From CAYGSN01 sp964352675 (GTDB lineage Bacteria; Pseudomonadota; Alphaproteobacteria; Micavibrionales; Micavibrionaceae): DNA of 64,000 nucleotides. Under the pieces are notes generated by a model. It ran no database searches and was not told where the DNA came from. It was given only the letters and a program-made list of their open reading frames with translations. The position numbers and the translations under genes were made by a program. The stretch's first letter is position 1. The number at the start of each line of letters is the position of its first letter. Below, piece by piece: positions 45,681 to 54,304 of the stretch. Where the stretch lies: positions 1-64,000 of the forward strand of contig CAYGSN010000004.1 in NCBI GenBank assembly GCA_964352675.1. Reading direction: 5' to 3'.

Positions 45681-45896
45681 GTTTCGTCCTCTCGGTTACA
45701 ATTTCAAGGTCAAAATTCACCACGAATTTCGATCCTAAACTGAAGCTGACCGTACATTTACAGCCAGCGAGGTTGTTTAATGTGAGGGGACAATGCCGCA
45801 AAACCGGAAGAAATGCAAGTTTTTCTTTCGGTTTTTATGTCTGCGTTTCTACGCGGAAAAATCAGGGAGGCCCACAAGCAGGACCCACCTTGCAGC

Positions 45897-46172
45897 CTAT
45901 ACGGTCTGATTGGCAACCTTGGAAATCTGTTGCGCCATCGCAATAACCCATTGATCAGGATCTGCGCCCTTGTTCTGTGCCATAGCCTTGCGCAAAATAA
46001 GCTCAAGCTGCGCACCGGTCAAATTTGGATTGTTCAGGATAGATTTAAATTGTGCAAGCGACATAGACGCAAAGCCAGCATAATCGGTATTTAAACCGCC
46101 CTGACAGCCGGAAAAGGCATCTGTGGTCTCCTGAATCAGACACTGCACCTGTTGATGGATTGACGTTTTCAT
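45897..46172 (-). CDS. Hypothetical protein, 91 aa
   Basis: Unknown function. GGAG lies 8 bases before the ATG. A small helical protein with two cysteines (about 11 and 23) and a Leu/Asn-rich middle (SLAQFKSILNNPNLTGAQLELIL). No signal peptide or membrane segment. It stands alone upstream of rpsF, on the same strand, 216 bases away. Confidence 0.6.
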   Translation of the reverse strand: MKTSIHQQVQCLIQETTDAFSGCQGGLNTDYAGFASMSLAQFKSILNNPNLTGAQLELILRKAMAQNKGADPDQWVIAMAQQISKVANQTV

Positions 46173-46317
46173 TATACTCTCCCCAGAGATTATTTTTAAA
46201 ATGGCTTAAAATATTTTTGACCATCGCGCAGCTTTGCCTTGAAAATCCGGCGACGGTGTGTACTCAAAATCTACTCAAAACTGTAAGAATGAACTTAAGC
46301 GTAACCAAAAACGGGAG

Positions 46318-46345
46318 AATAATGCAAGAAATTTTTTGCATTATT
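46318..46345 (+). promoter_or_regulatory. AT-rich 10-bp hairpin upstream of fabD
   Basis: AATAATGCAA / TTGCATTATT, a perfect 10-bp inverted repeat with an 8-base loop, about 90 bases before fabD. It could be a weak terminator or part of the fabD control region. The rest of 46173-46434 holds no gene. Confidence 0.4.
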
Positions 46346-46389
46346 TAAGCACAAAAATGAAACTTTAATTCGCTGCGGCGCAAAAAACT

Positions 46390-46412
46390 TTGTATATTTT
46401 GCTAATATACAA
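46390..46412. promoter_or_regulatory. Candidate operator before fabD
   Basis: TTGTATATT and AATATACAA form a perfect 9-bp inverted repeat with 5 bases between, 23 bases before the fabD ATG. Its size and position fit a dimeric repressor site over the promoter or transcript start of the fatty-acid synthesis genes. Confidence 0.45.
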
Positions 46413-46434
46413 CCAAACTGAAGGAGTTAACTTG

Positions 46435-47370
46435 ATGACCACTGCATTCGTTTTTCCCGGCCAGGGCTCACAATTTCTGGGGATGGGAAGAGATTTATCC
46501 GATAATTTTCCCGTTGCACGTGAAATTTTTGAGCGAATTGATGAAACACTGGGGCAAAATTTAAGCCGAATCATCTTTGACGGGCCGGAAGAAGACCTGA
46601 ATTTGACTGAAAATACGCAACCGGCATTGATGGCCGTCTCTATGGCCGTTATGAAAGTATTGCAGGAAAACGGTGTTGATATCGCCGATCGTGCAGCTTT
46701 TGCCGCCGGGCACTCCCTGGGCGAATATGCAGCGCTCACGGCGGCGAGCGTTTTAAAACTGGAAGATACGGCGCGGTTGCTCAAACTGCGCGGACAGTCC
46801 ATGCAGAAAGCGGTCCCTGTTGGTGTCGGCTCCATGGCTGCTATACTGGGGCTGAGTTTTGAAGAGGTCCAGGCGATTGCCAAAGAAGCCTCGAATTCGG
46901 AAATCTGCGAGGCGGCAAATGATAACTCCGTAGGTCAAGTCGTCGTCAGCGGTCATGCCGGAGCGGTTCAGGCCGCCGTCGCCCTGGCCAGCGAGCGCGG
47001 CGCCAAGCGCGCGGTCATTCTCCCGGTCAGCGCCCCGTTCCACTGCGGCCTGATGCAGCCTGCAGCCGATATCATGCGCGAAGCACTCGCTGGAGCGACA
47101 TTCAATGCGCCGACCGTCCCAATCGTCACGAACGTCACTGCCCAAGCCGAAACCAATCCCGATACGCTACGTCACTTATTGGTGGATCAAATCACCGGCA
47201 TGGTGCGCTGGCGCGAATCCGTACTCTGGATGAAGGAAAATGGTGTGACCAATATCGTTGAAATCGGCGCTGGCAAGGTTCTGTGCGGCCTGATCCGCCG
47301 CATCGACAAGGATATTTCCTGCACCAGCATCGGCACAGCGGAAGAGATTAAAACTTTCCTGAAAGATTAA
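46435..47370 (+). CDS. fabD: Malonyl-CoA:ACP transacylase
   Basis: A 311-residue enzyme that loads malonyl onto ACP for fatty acid synthesis. FVFPGQGSQFLGMG opens the protein; the catalytic Ser is in GHSLGEYAAL (near 90) and the His in PVSAPFHCGLM near 202. AAGGAG lies 8 bases before the ATG at 46435; the longer frame from 46390 starts inside the upstream palindrome and is rejected. fabG, acpP and fabF follow on the same strand, after two small reverse-strand genes. Confidence 0.96.
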   Translation: MTTAFVFPGQGSQFLGMGRDLSDNFPVAREIFERIDETLGQNLSRIIFDGPEEDLNLTENTQPALMAVSMAVMKVLQENGVDIADRAAFAAGHSLGEYAALTAASVLKLEDTARLLKLRGQSMQKAVPVGVGSMAAILGLSFEEVQAIAKEASNSEICEAANDNSVGQVVVSGHAGAVQAAVALASERGAKRAVILPVSAPFHCGLMQPAADIMREALAGATFNAPTVPIVTNVTAQAETNPDTLRHLLVDQITGMVRWRESVLWMKENGVTNIVEIGAGKVLCGLIRRIDKDISCTSIGTAEEIKTFLKD

Positions 47371-47374
47371 AATC

Positions 47375-47530
47375 TTAAGGGACTAAGTCACGCAGGGCTT
47401 CACACGCCGTTGACAATGCGCCCGAGGCATCATGCCCAGCCCGGCTGTAACGCTCGGCTAGGCCGGTCAACGCATCATGATGTTCGCTTAAAACCCGGGC
47501 GGCGTCAAAAGGAATGGAGACTTTCATCAT
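47375..47530 (-). CDS. Small hypothetical protein, 51 aa
   Basis: Unknown function. Starts inside the stop of the 75-aa gene (ATGA overlap), so it is translationally coupled to it. A soluble, Ala/Leu-rich helical protein. Its 3' end lies 4 bases from the end of fabD. Confidence 0.55.
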   Translation of the reverse strand: MMKVSIPFDAARVLSEHHDALTGLAERYSRAGHDASGALSTACEALRDLVP

Positions 47531-47754
47531 TGCACCATCCCTTTTTCCGCATCCTCGATGGATTCCATGATATCGTGGATGGCCTGCAATAAAGACGATG
47601 GGGCATCCGCCGCCAGGCACGCCATGTAAAATTCATGCCAGGCGCGGGACAGCCCGATCTCATCGGGCGCAAAACCTTTGACAACATCTCGTAATACCGC
47701 TGCGTCCACAGCAACGGTTTTCTCCGCCGTTTGGTCCGGATACATACTATTCAT
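47527..47754 (-). CDS. Small hypothetical protein, 75 aa
   Basis: Unknown function. An acidic helical protein with an aromatic patch (AWHEFYMACL, about 43-52) and an Ile/Glu-rich C-terminal helix. A weak GAGAG tract lies upstream. Together with the 51-aa gene it forms a two-gene reverse-strand unit in the middle of the fab cluster. No family recognised. Confidence 0.58.
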   Translation of the reverse strand: MNSMYPDQTAEKTVAVDAAVLRDVVKGFAPDEIGLSRAWHEFYMACLAADAPSSLLQAIHDIMESIEDAEKGMVQ

Positions 47755-47852
47755 AATGACACACTCTCTATAAAAGGATATTTTTCCTCTTTATTATTGA
47801 CTCCAGTATGCCTAAAAACGGTTAAGAAGAAATAAACGAAAAGGATAAAAAC

Positions 47853-48590
47853 ATGTTCAATCTCAGCGGAAAAACAGCCCTCATCACCGGCGCGACTGGC
47901 GGCATTGGCGGGGCGATTGCCACGGCCCTGCACGCGGCGGGCGCCCATGTCGGAATCTCCGGACGCAATGAGGATAAGCTGGCGGCGCTGGCCAAAGAGC
48001 TAGGCGAGCGCGTTTCCGTCCTGCCCGCTGATCTGTCCAGCAGTGATGCCATCGCCGATCTGGTCAAGCGCGCCGATGAGGCGATGGGCCAGATTGATAT
48101 TCTCGTGAATAACGCGGGCCTTACGCGTGATGGGCTGTCCATGCGCATGAGCGATGAAGACTGGCAACAGGTGATCGATGTGAATATGAGCGCGACCTTC
48201 AAACTGGCCAAGGCCGTCCAGCGCGGCATGATGAAACGCCGCACCGGGCGCATCATCAATATCGCCAGCGTGGTGGGCGTCACCGGCAATCCCGGCCAGT
48301 GCAACTATGTCGCTTCGAAGGCCGGGATGATCGGCTGGTCCAAGGCGATGGCGCAGGAAATCGCCAGCCGCAATATCACCGTGAACTGCATCGCGCCGGG
48401 CTTTATCGCCACCGCGATGACCGATGCGCTCACCGATGATCAAAAGGATAAAATCAACGCCACCATCCCCGCCGGGAAAATGGGCGCTCCCGAAGACATC
48501 GCCGCTGCCGCCGTCTATCTGGCCAGCGACGAAGCCACCTACGTGACTGGCCAGACGATCCATGTGAATGGCGGGATGGCTATGGTTTAG
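47853..48590 (+). CDS. fabG: 3-Oxoacyl-ACP reductase
   Basis: A 245-residue short-chain dehydrogenase that reduces 3-oxoacyl-ACP with NADPH. TGATGGIGGAI is the nucleotide loop (residues 12-22), NNAG follows near 86, and the catalytic Ser and YVASK lie near 138 and 151-155. AAAGGA lies upstream of the ATG. Second gene of the fab cluster. Confidence 0.96.
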   Translation: MFNLSGKTALITGATGGIGGAIATALHAAGAHVGISGRNEDKLAALAKELGERVSVLPADLSSSDAIADLVKRADEAMGQIDILVNNAGLTRDGLSMRMSDEDWQQVIDVNMSATFKLAKAVQRGMMKRRTGRIINIASVVGVTGNPGQCNYVASKAGMIGWSKAMAQEIASRNITVNCIAPGFIATAMTDALTDDQKDKINATIPAGKMGAPEDIAAAAVYLASDEATYVTGQTIHVNGGMAMV

Positions 48591-48836
48591 GTTTTGTTAT
48601 CGAGGATTGATCTAGGTTTTGAAAGAGCACAGCAACGGCGTAGACCTCAATCTTTCAGCAAAACAAAGATCAAACCTTATCCACATGCGCCGCTTGAAAC
48701 AGGCAAAAACGCTTTGCTTTGCGCCAGTCTGTATGATAGCAAAATTAAATGGCTTGAAATCGAGAGCAAAATCGGTAAAGTCTCGTTTCGATTGAACTGA
48801 CAAAAATAATGTAAATTAAGGATAAGGAATTTTTCA

Positions 48837-49076
48837 ATGAGTGATGTAGCCGAACGCGTGAAAAAGATCGTGGTAGAGCATTTAGGTGTCGAAGAGGACA
48901 AGGTGGTTGAGGGCGCAAGCTTTATCGACGATCTTGGTGCTGACTCCCTGGATACGGTTGAGCTGGTTATGGCGTTTGAAGAGGAATTCAGCGTTGAAAT
49001 CCCCGATGATGCGGCTGAGAAAATTCAGACTGTTGGCGATGCCGTCAACTTCATCAAAGAAAACGCTGACGAGTAA
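48837..49076 (+). CDS. acpP: Acyl carrier protein
   Basis: A 79-residue acidic carrier. GADSLDTVELVMAFEEEF holds the Ser (S37 region) that receives 4'-phosphopantetheine from AcpS. AAGGATAAGG precedes the ATG. The 246 bases between fabG and acpP contain no gene but probably the acpP promoter. A hairpin follows acpP. Confidence 0.97.
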   Translation: MSDVAERVKKIVVEHLGVEEDKVVEGASFIDDLGADSLDTVELVMAFEEEFSVEIPDDAAEKIQTVGDAVNFIKENADE

Positions 49077-49082
49077 AGATTA

Positions 49083-49112
49083 AGCCCCTTTTACAAATTT
49101 AGGGGCTGTCTT
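49083..49112 (+). terminator. Attenuator-like hairpin between acpP and fabF
   Basis: AGCCCCT / AGGGGCT, 7-bp stem, 11-base loop, followed by the weak tail GTCTTTC. It could let acpP be made in excess of fabF. Confidence 0.55.
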
Positions 49113-49141
49113 TCGTCATTAAATCCTTACATTATAAAACC

Positions 49142-50413
49142 ATGAGACGCGTTGTTGTCACAGGATTAGGGATGGTGTCCCCGCTCGGTATGGGCGTGGA
49201 GCATAACTGGCGTGAAATTACAGCCGGAAAAAGCGGCATTCGCAAGATCGAGCATTTCGATGTCAGCGATATTACCTCGCAAATTGCCGGGGTCATCCCC
49301 CGCACCGAGAGCGAAACGCCAGAAAACGGCGCATTCAACCCCAACCTGTATCTAGAGCCTAAGGAACAGCGCAAAGTCGATATTTTTATCACCTACGGCA
49401 TGGCCGCGGCGCAAGAAGCCGTTGAGGATTCAGGCTGGACACCTACGGATGAAGAAAGTCTCAATCGAACGGGTGTTTTGATTGGCTCCGGCATCGGCGG
49501 GCTGGATGAGATTTATAAAACCTCCACCTTGCTGAATGAACGCGGACCGCGCCGTATTTCACCTTTCTTTGTTCCGGCCGCGCTGATCAACCTGACCTCT
49601 GGCCATGTCTCCATCAAATACGGCTTCCGTGGCCCAAACCATTCTGTAGTCACCGCCTGCGCGACCGGCACGCACGCCATTGGTGATGCCGCGCGCCTGA
49701 TTGCTCTGGATGATGCCGATGTGATGATTGCGGGCGGCGCAGAGGGCGCAGTCTGCCGCCTGGGCGTGGCTGGCTTTGCCGCGGCGCGTGCACTCTCCAC
49801 CGGATATAACGATCGCCCATCTGAAGCCTCCCGCCCCTGGGATCAAGACCGCGACGGGTTCGTGATCGGCGAGGGGGCCGGGATCGTGGTTCTGGAAGAA
49901 TATGAGCACGCAAAGAAACGCGGTGCGAAAATTTACGGCGAAGTCACCGGCTATGGCCTGTCCGGTGATGCGCACCATATAACCTCCCCGGCCGAGGACG
50001 GAAATGGCGGCTACCGCGCGATGGAGGCCGCCCTGAAACGCGCGAAGCTGAACCCCACAGATATTGATTACATCAATGCGCACGGCACTTCGACCCCTGT
50101 GGGGGATGGCATTGAATTCGGTGCGGTAAAACGGTTATTTGAGAGCGCTCTTGATAGCGTCTCAATGTCGTCTACGAAATCCGCGATTGGCCATTTGCTC
50201 GGCGCGGCTGGAGCAGTTGAGGCGATCTATACCCTCAAAGCAATGGAAACCGGCATCATCCCGCCAACATTGAACCTGCATAACCCCTCAGACGATTGCC
50301 AGGGCATGGACCTCACACCGCTTACGGCCAAGGAAAAGACGATCAAACACGCGCTATCCAACTCCTTTGGCTTTGGCGGCACGAACGCGTCCCTTATCAT
50401 GAGCGCGGTTTAG
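49142..50413 (+). CDS. fabF: 3-Oxoacyl-ACP synthase II
   Basis: A 423-residue condensing enzyme that elongates acyl-ACP. The catalytic triad is visible: Cys in VVTACATGTHAIG (near 177), His in NAHGTSTPVGD (near 316) and His in KSAIGHLLGAAGA (near 353). The C-terminal FGFGGTNASL is also typical. No ribosome site is seen before the ATG. mltG follows after 37 bases. Confidence 0.96.
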   Translation: MRRVVVTGLGMVSPLGMGVEHNWREITAGKSGIRKIEHFDVSDITSQIAGVIPRTESETPENGAFNPNLYLEPKEQRKVDIFITYGMAAAQEAVEDSGWTPTDEESLNRTGVLIGSGIGGLDEIYKTSTLLNERGPRRISPFFVPAALINLTSGHVSIKYGFRGPNHSVVTACATGTHAIGDAARLIALDDADVMIAGGAEGAVCRLGVAGFAAARALSTGYNDRPSEASRPWDQDRDGFVIGEGAGIVVLEEYEHAKKRGAKIYGEVTGYGLSGDAHHITSPAEDGNGGYRAMEAALKRAKLNPTDIDYINAHGTSTPVGDGIEFGAVKRLFESALDSVSMSSTKSAIGHLLGAAGAVEAIYTLKAMETGIIPPTLNLHNPSDDCQGMDLTPLTAKEKTIKHALSNSFGFGGTNASLIMSAV

Positions 50414-50450
50414 GCTTGCAACTCTATTTCACAAGATTCAAACTTCTGAG

Positions 50451-51545
50451 ATGAAACATCTTCTCAATATTGCTGTCTTCCTCTTCACCCTCGCCGTCAT
50501 CGGCTCCGTTGGCGCCTTCTTCTGGGGGGCGCAGCAATTCACCAAGCCTGGCCCATTGCCGGACCCCGCTTTGTTCATGGTCGAGCGCGGCGATCACCTC
50601 AATAAAATCGCCGGCAATCTTTACGCTGGAAACATTATCGAAGACCCCTTCATATTCATGATCGGCGTCACGCTGAGCGGCAACCAAAGCAAGCTCAAGG
50701 CCGGGGAATACGAAATTCCAGCCGCCGCAAGCCAGAAAGACATCATGCAATTGATGCGCGAAGGCAAAACCTTCGCCCGCCGGATCACCTTGCGCGAAGG
50801 CCTGACCAGCTTCGAGATCGTGCGCGAATTAAAGGCGCATGAAGAGCTCAGCGGCGATATCACCTCCGTCCCGCGCGAAGGCACGCTCCTACCCGAAACC
50901 TATGATTACCGCCTGAACGAACCGCGCCGGGGCGTTCTACAGCGCATGAGCGAGGCGATGAGCAACCTCCGCCAATCCTTATCCAACACAGCCACCCCAG
51001 AAAATCAGAGCAACCTCTCTCTCCCGGTATTTGAATTATGCAAAATAAAACAGGAAGAAGGCCAGGAGCTTCCCTCTCTGCAATCTCTGCTGGACAATGA
51101 TAAATGCTGGCACAAAATTATCACGCTGGCCTCCATCGTGGAGAAAGAAACCGGAAAGCCCGATGAACGCCGCGCCGTTGCGGGGGTATTCTATAACCGC
51201 CTAACCAAGAATATGCCGCTGCAAACCGATCCCACCGTGATTTACGCCATCACCAAGGGTGAGCATAAAAATGACGGCAAAGGGCCGCTGGGGCGGCGCC
51301 TGCTCTCCAAAGATATGGAAGTGGACAGCCCTTATAACACCTATAAATATCCCGGCCTGCCCCCCGGTCCCATCGCCAATCCGGGCCGCGCCAGCATCGA
51401 GGCCGTGCTCAACCCCGAAAGCAATGACTATATTTACTTTGTTGCGGACGGCACAGGCGGGCATGTCTTCGCCAAAACACTGGCCGAGCATAACCGCAAC
51501 GTGGCGGAATGGCGCAAGATCAGGCTTAATCGAGAGAGGAAGTAA
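50451..51545 (+). CDS. mltG: Endolytic murein transglycosylase
   Basis: A 364-residue inner-membrane lytic transglycosylase (YceG family) that ends nascent glycan strands. An N-terminal membrane anchor (about 5-24) and LysM-like part precede the catalytic domain. The catalytic Glu is in SIVEKETG (near 230) and the domain ends with QTDPTVIYAI, SPYNTYKYPGLPPGPIANPG and YFVADGTGGHVF. An insertion of about 40 polar residues (near 180-220) with two cysteines is longer than usual. The ribosome site is weak. Confidence 0.94.
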   Translation: MKHLLNIAVFLFTLAVIGSVGAFFWGAQQFTKPGPLPDPALFMVERGDHLNKIAGNLYAGNIIEDPFIFMIGVTLSGNQSKLKAGEYEIPAAASQKDIMQLMREGKTFARRITLREGLTSFEIVRELKAHEELSGDITSVPREGTLLPETYDYRLNEPRRGVLQRMSEAMSNLRQSLSNTATPENQSNLSLPVFELCKIKQEEGQELPSLQSLLDNDKCWHKIITLASIVEKETGKPDERRAVAGVFYNRLTKNMPLQTDPTVIYAITKGEHKNDGKGPLGRRLLSKDMEVDSPYNTYKYPGLPPGPIANPGRASIEAVLNPESNDYIYFVADGTGGHVFAKTLAEHNRNVAEWRKIRLNRERK

Positions 51546-51547
51546 CG

Positions 51548-52159
51548 CTATTCTTTATTAGGGTTAGATTTTGGCGGGGCTGGGGTTTGCCCGCCAGCTG
51601 CCCGTCCGCCCGAACTCCCTAGCCCCAGCCCCGGCACATTTAATCCCGGAACGTTCAGCCCCGGCGCAGCATGCGGGCGGGCCTCCATCGCATGACGGCG
51701 GGCCAGATGCGGCGCGAATTGCAGGCTGGAGGGAACGGCATCCCCCAGGACGCAGCGCATCGTATCCTCCGCGCCCAGATCTTCCCGGTGTACCGGCTGG
51801 CCGGTGATGCAGCGCTTGACGAAATATTCAAAGGCCTGCAGCGGACGATCGGGCTGGCGCACCGATGAAAATCCGTCGCCGCGATACGGATCATCCAGGA
51901 ACATCAGCGGAATTTGATAGGCCTGGGCGATATGCCCGTCCTTGACCGCGCCCAGATGCAGATGCGGGCAATAATCCAGCACCTCAAAAAATTCTTTTTC
52001 CACCGGAATATTCAGCTCCAGGTGATCCATATCCGCATATTCCAGGCTCATCACCCCGCTCTGCGTATCGAACAAAATGCCGATGGCTTTCTGCATCAGA
52101 TTTTCCGATGTGATCAGCCCGGCCTCACCTTTCTGCGTGAACAGTAAATCAATATTCAT
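51548..52159 (-). CDS. Hypothetical protein with PGLNV repeats, 203 aa
   Basis: Unknown function. The ATG at 52159 (MNIDLLFTQK) is preferred to the longer frame; its ribosome site (GAGGA) is far upstream. The folded part runs to about 150 with no signal peptide or membrane helix. The tail is low-complexity Gly/Pro-rich and holds tandem PGLNV units and PGLGLG before a Pro/Lys/Asn end, probably disordered. It converges with mltG, ending 3 bases from it. No family recognised. Confidence 0.65.
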   Translation of the reverse strand: MNIDLLFTQKGEAGLITSENLMQKAIGILFDTQSGVMSLEYADMDHLELNIPVEKEFFEVLDYCPHLHLGAVKDGHIAQAYQIPLMFLDDPYRGDGFSSVRQPDRPLQAFEYFVKRCITGQPVHREDLGAEDTMRCVLGDAVPSSLQFAPHLARRHAMEARPHAAPGLNVPGLNVPGLGLGSSGGRAAGGQTPAPPKSNPNKE

Positions 52160-52260
52160 GGAGTGGATTTTATCCTCTTTATTGTTATATATTTGTAAGC
52201 TTAACATAGCTATTCAAGCCGTGCCATTACGTCCATCATTCCAAAACAATAATTGCTTGA

Positions 52261-52341
52261 TTTTATTTTTTCAGTAGGCGCGAGCGACGAAGAGTATAAA
52301 CTAATACTTTGGGAGCGAAGCAACGCCCTGAAAAAATAAAA
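52261..52341. repeat. Palindromic element in the asnB leader
   Basis: TTTTATTTTTTCAG (52261-52274) and CTGAAAAAATAAAA (52328-52341) are perfect 14-bp arms. The 53 bases between hold further pairs (GGCG/CGCC and AGTAT/ATACT). The right arm runs straight into the asnB ribosome site. It may be an RNA control element, a terminator-like fold or a small palindromic repeat. Confidence 0.55.
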
Positions 52342-52353
52342 GGAAGTAACTAT

Positions 52354-54297
52354 ATGTGCGGGCTCGCCGGATTTCTTGCTTTTGAGACAAGCCTTAAACG
52401 CTCCAATATGCATCAGATTGCGAAAAGCATGACCGATGCAATTGTCCATCGTGGCCCGGACAGCCATGATATCTGGCAGGATGCGGATGTGGCGCTCGCG
52501 CTTGGTCACCGGCGACTGGCAATTTTGGATCTCAGCCCGGAAGGGCACCAGCCCATGGCCTCCGAAACCGGGCGCTATATGATCGTCTATAACGGCGAGG
52601 TCTATAACCACCTGGAACTGCGGGCGGAGCTGGAAGGCGCGGGAATACGTTTCCGCGGGCGCAGCGACACCGAAACCATCCTCGCGGCCTGCGAACATTG
52701 GGGCATCAACCGAAGCCTGCAAAAGCTCAATGGCATGTTCGCAATTGCGCTTTGGGATAAAAAAGACCGCGCGCTGCATCTTATTCGCGATCGATTGGGA
52801 AAAAAACCTCTTTATCTCGGGTGGTCGGGAAAGAGTTTTGTCTTCGCCTCCGAGCTCAAATCCTTTCATGCACATCCGGATTTTCAGCCCGAAATTGATA
52901 AACAAGCCTTTGGTATTTACATGCGATGCGGATATGTGACGGCCCCACACTGTATTTATAAAAATGTGTGGATTTTACCGGCCGGGCATCGCCTCACGAT
53001 CGATTTGGCCGTAAATAGCCAAAAAATTGCGCCCGGTGATGACCTGTCCGAAAACATGGAATCTTACTGGCATCATGGCCAGGTTTTACAAGCGGCGCAG
53101 GGCAATCCTTATGAGGGAAGCGAGAGTCAGGCCGTTGAAGAATTTGAGAAATTACTCTCCACCTGCACACGCCAGCGCATGATCTCCGATGTACCGCTCG
53201 GTGCTTTTCTCTCCGGAGGGATTGACAGTTCCGCCATCGCTGCGATAATGCAACTTCACTCCCCAAACCCTATAAAAACCTACACAATCGGCTTTCACGA
53301 AGCGGGATTTAACGAGGCGGAGTACGCGAAAAAGGTTGCGGCGCATCTGGGAACCGATCATCACGAGCTCTACCTAAAACCCGGTCAAGCTCTTGATATC
53401 ATTCCGACAATGCCTGATATATACGACGAACCTTTTGCAGATTTTTCCAGCATCCCGACTTTCCTTGTTTCCAAATTCGCGCGCCAGGATGTAACGGTGG
53501 CCCTGTCCGGTGATGGCGGCGATGAAATGCTCGGCGGCTATAACCGTCACTTCATGGGGCCAAAAATCTGGAACAAAATCAAATACTTGCCACGCTCCGC
53601 CCGGCGCGCGCTGGCGGCCTCCATTCATGCCGTCTCGCAAGAACGTTGGGACAAAACCCTGCCCGGGCGCCCGCAATTTGGCCGTGCGATGCATAAACTG
53701 GCTGATCTGCTGCCGATGCGCGGCCCGCATGAGATTTATGAGAGCCTCATAAACCATTGGGATCACCCGCCTTTTTCCTTTGATACCAAGCCCTTACCCC
53801 TGCTGCATGAAGACCACGGCGCGGTGGCGGGCCTCAATTTCGGTGAACAGATGATGCTCTGGGATACACTATCCTACCTGCCCAATGACATCCTCACCAA
53901 AGTTGACCGCGCCTCCATGGCTGTCTCGCTGGAAACCCGCGCGCCGCTGCTGGATTACCGGATTTTCGAATTTGCCTGGCGCTTACCGGAATCTTATAAG
54001 CTGCGGAATGGTAAGGGAAAATGGCTGCTGCGCCAAGTTCTGGGCCGTCATGTCCCACGCGAATTGTTCGAGCGCCCCAAACAAGGCTTTACCGTCCCTA
54101 TCGGCGCATGGCTGCGTGGACCGCTACAGGATTGGGCCGAAGATCTGCTCGGTGAGGATTCACTCAAAGCCCATGGCTTGCTGAATACGCATATGGTGCG
54201 CAGCCTGTGGGCCGCCCATAAACAGGGCAGCGCCGACCACACGATGAAACTCTGGACCGCCCTGATGTTCCAGGCTTGGCACAGGCGATGGATGTGA
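52354..54297 (+). CDS. asnB: Glutamine-hydrolysing asparagine synthase
   Basis: A 647-residue amidotransferase. The mature N-terminus is Cys2 in MCGLAGF, the glutaminase nucleophile, so the ATG at 52354 (AAGGAAG upstream) is certain and the longer frame is wrong. The synthetase half carries LSGGIDSSAIA (near 288) and LSGDGGDEMLGGYNRH (near 385). Copies of this family placed next to glycosyltransferases often amidate sugars or cell-surface components rather than make free asparagine; the next two genes fit that idea. Confidence 0.93.
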   Translation: MCGLAGFLAFETSLKRSNMHQIAKSMTDAIVHRGPDSHDIWQDADVALALGHRRLAILDLSPEGHQPMASETGRYMIVYNGEVYNHLELRAELEGAGIRFRGRSDTETILAACEHWGINRSLQKLNGMFAIALWDKKDRALHLIRDRLGKKPLYLGWSGKSFVFASELKSFHAHPDFQPEIDKQAFGIYMRCGYVTAPHCIYKNVWILPAGHRLTIDLAVNSQKIAPGDDLSENMESYWHHGQVLQAAQGNPYEGSESQAVEEFEKLLSTCTRQRMISDVPLGAFLSGGIDSSAIAAIMQLHSPNPIKTYTIGFHEAGFNEAEYAKKVAAHLGTDHHELYLKPGQALDIIPTMPDIYDEPFADFSSIPTFLVSKFARQDVTVALSGDGGDEMLGGYNRHFMGPKIWNKIKYLPRSARRALAASIHAVSQERWDKTLPGRPQFGRAMHKLADLLPMRGPHEIYESLINHWDHPPFSFDTKPLPLLHEDHGAVAGLNFGEQMMLWDTLSYLPNDILTKVDRASMAVSLETRAPLLDYRIFEFAWRLPESYKLRNGKGKWLLRQVLGRHVPRELFERPKQGFTVPIGAWLRGPLQDWAEDLLGEDSLKAHGLLNTHMVRSLWAAHKQGSADHTMKLWTALMFQAWHRRWM

Positions 54298-54304
54298 TTA
54301 GACT

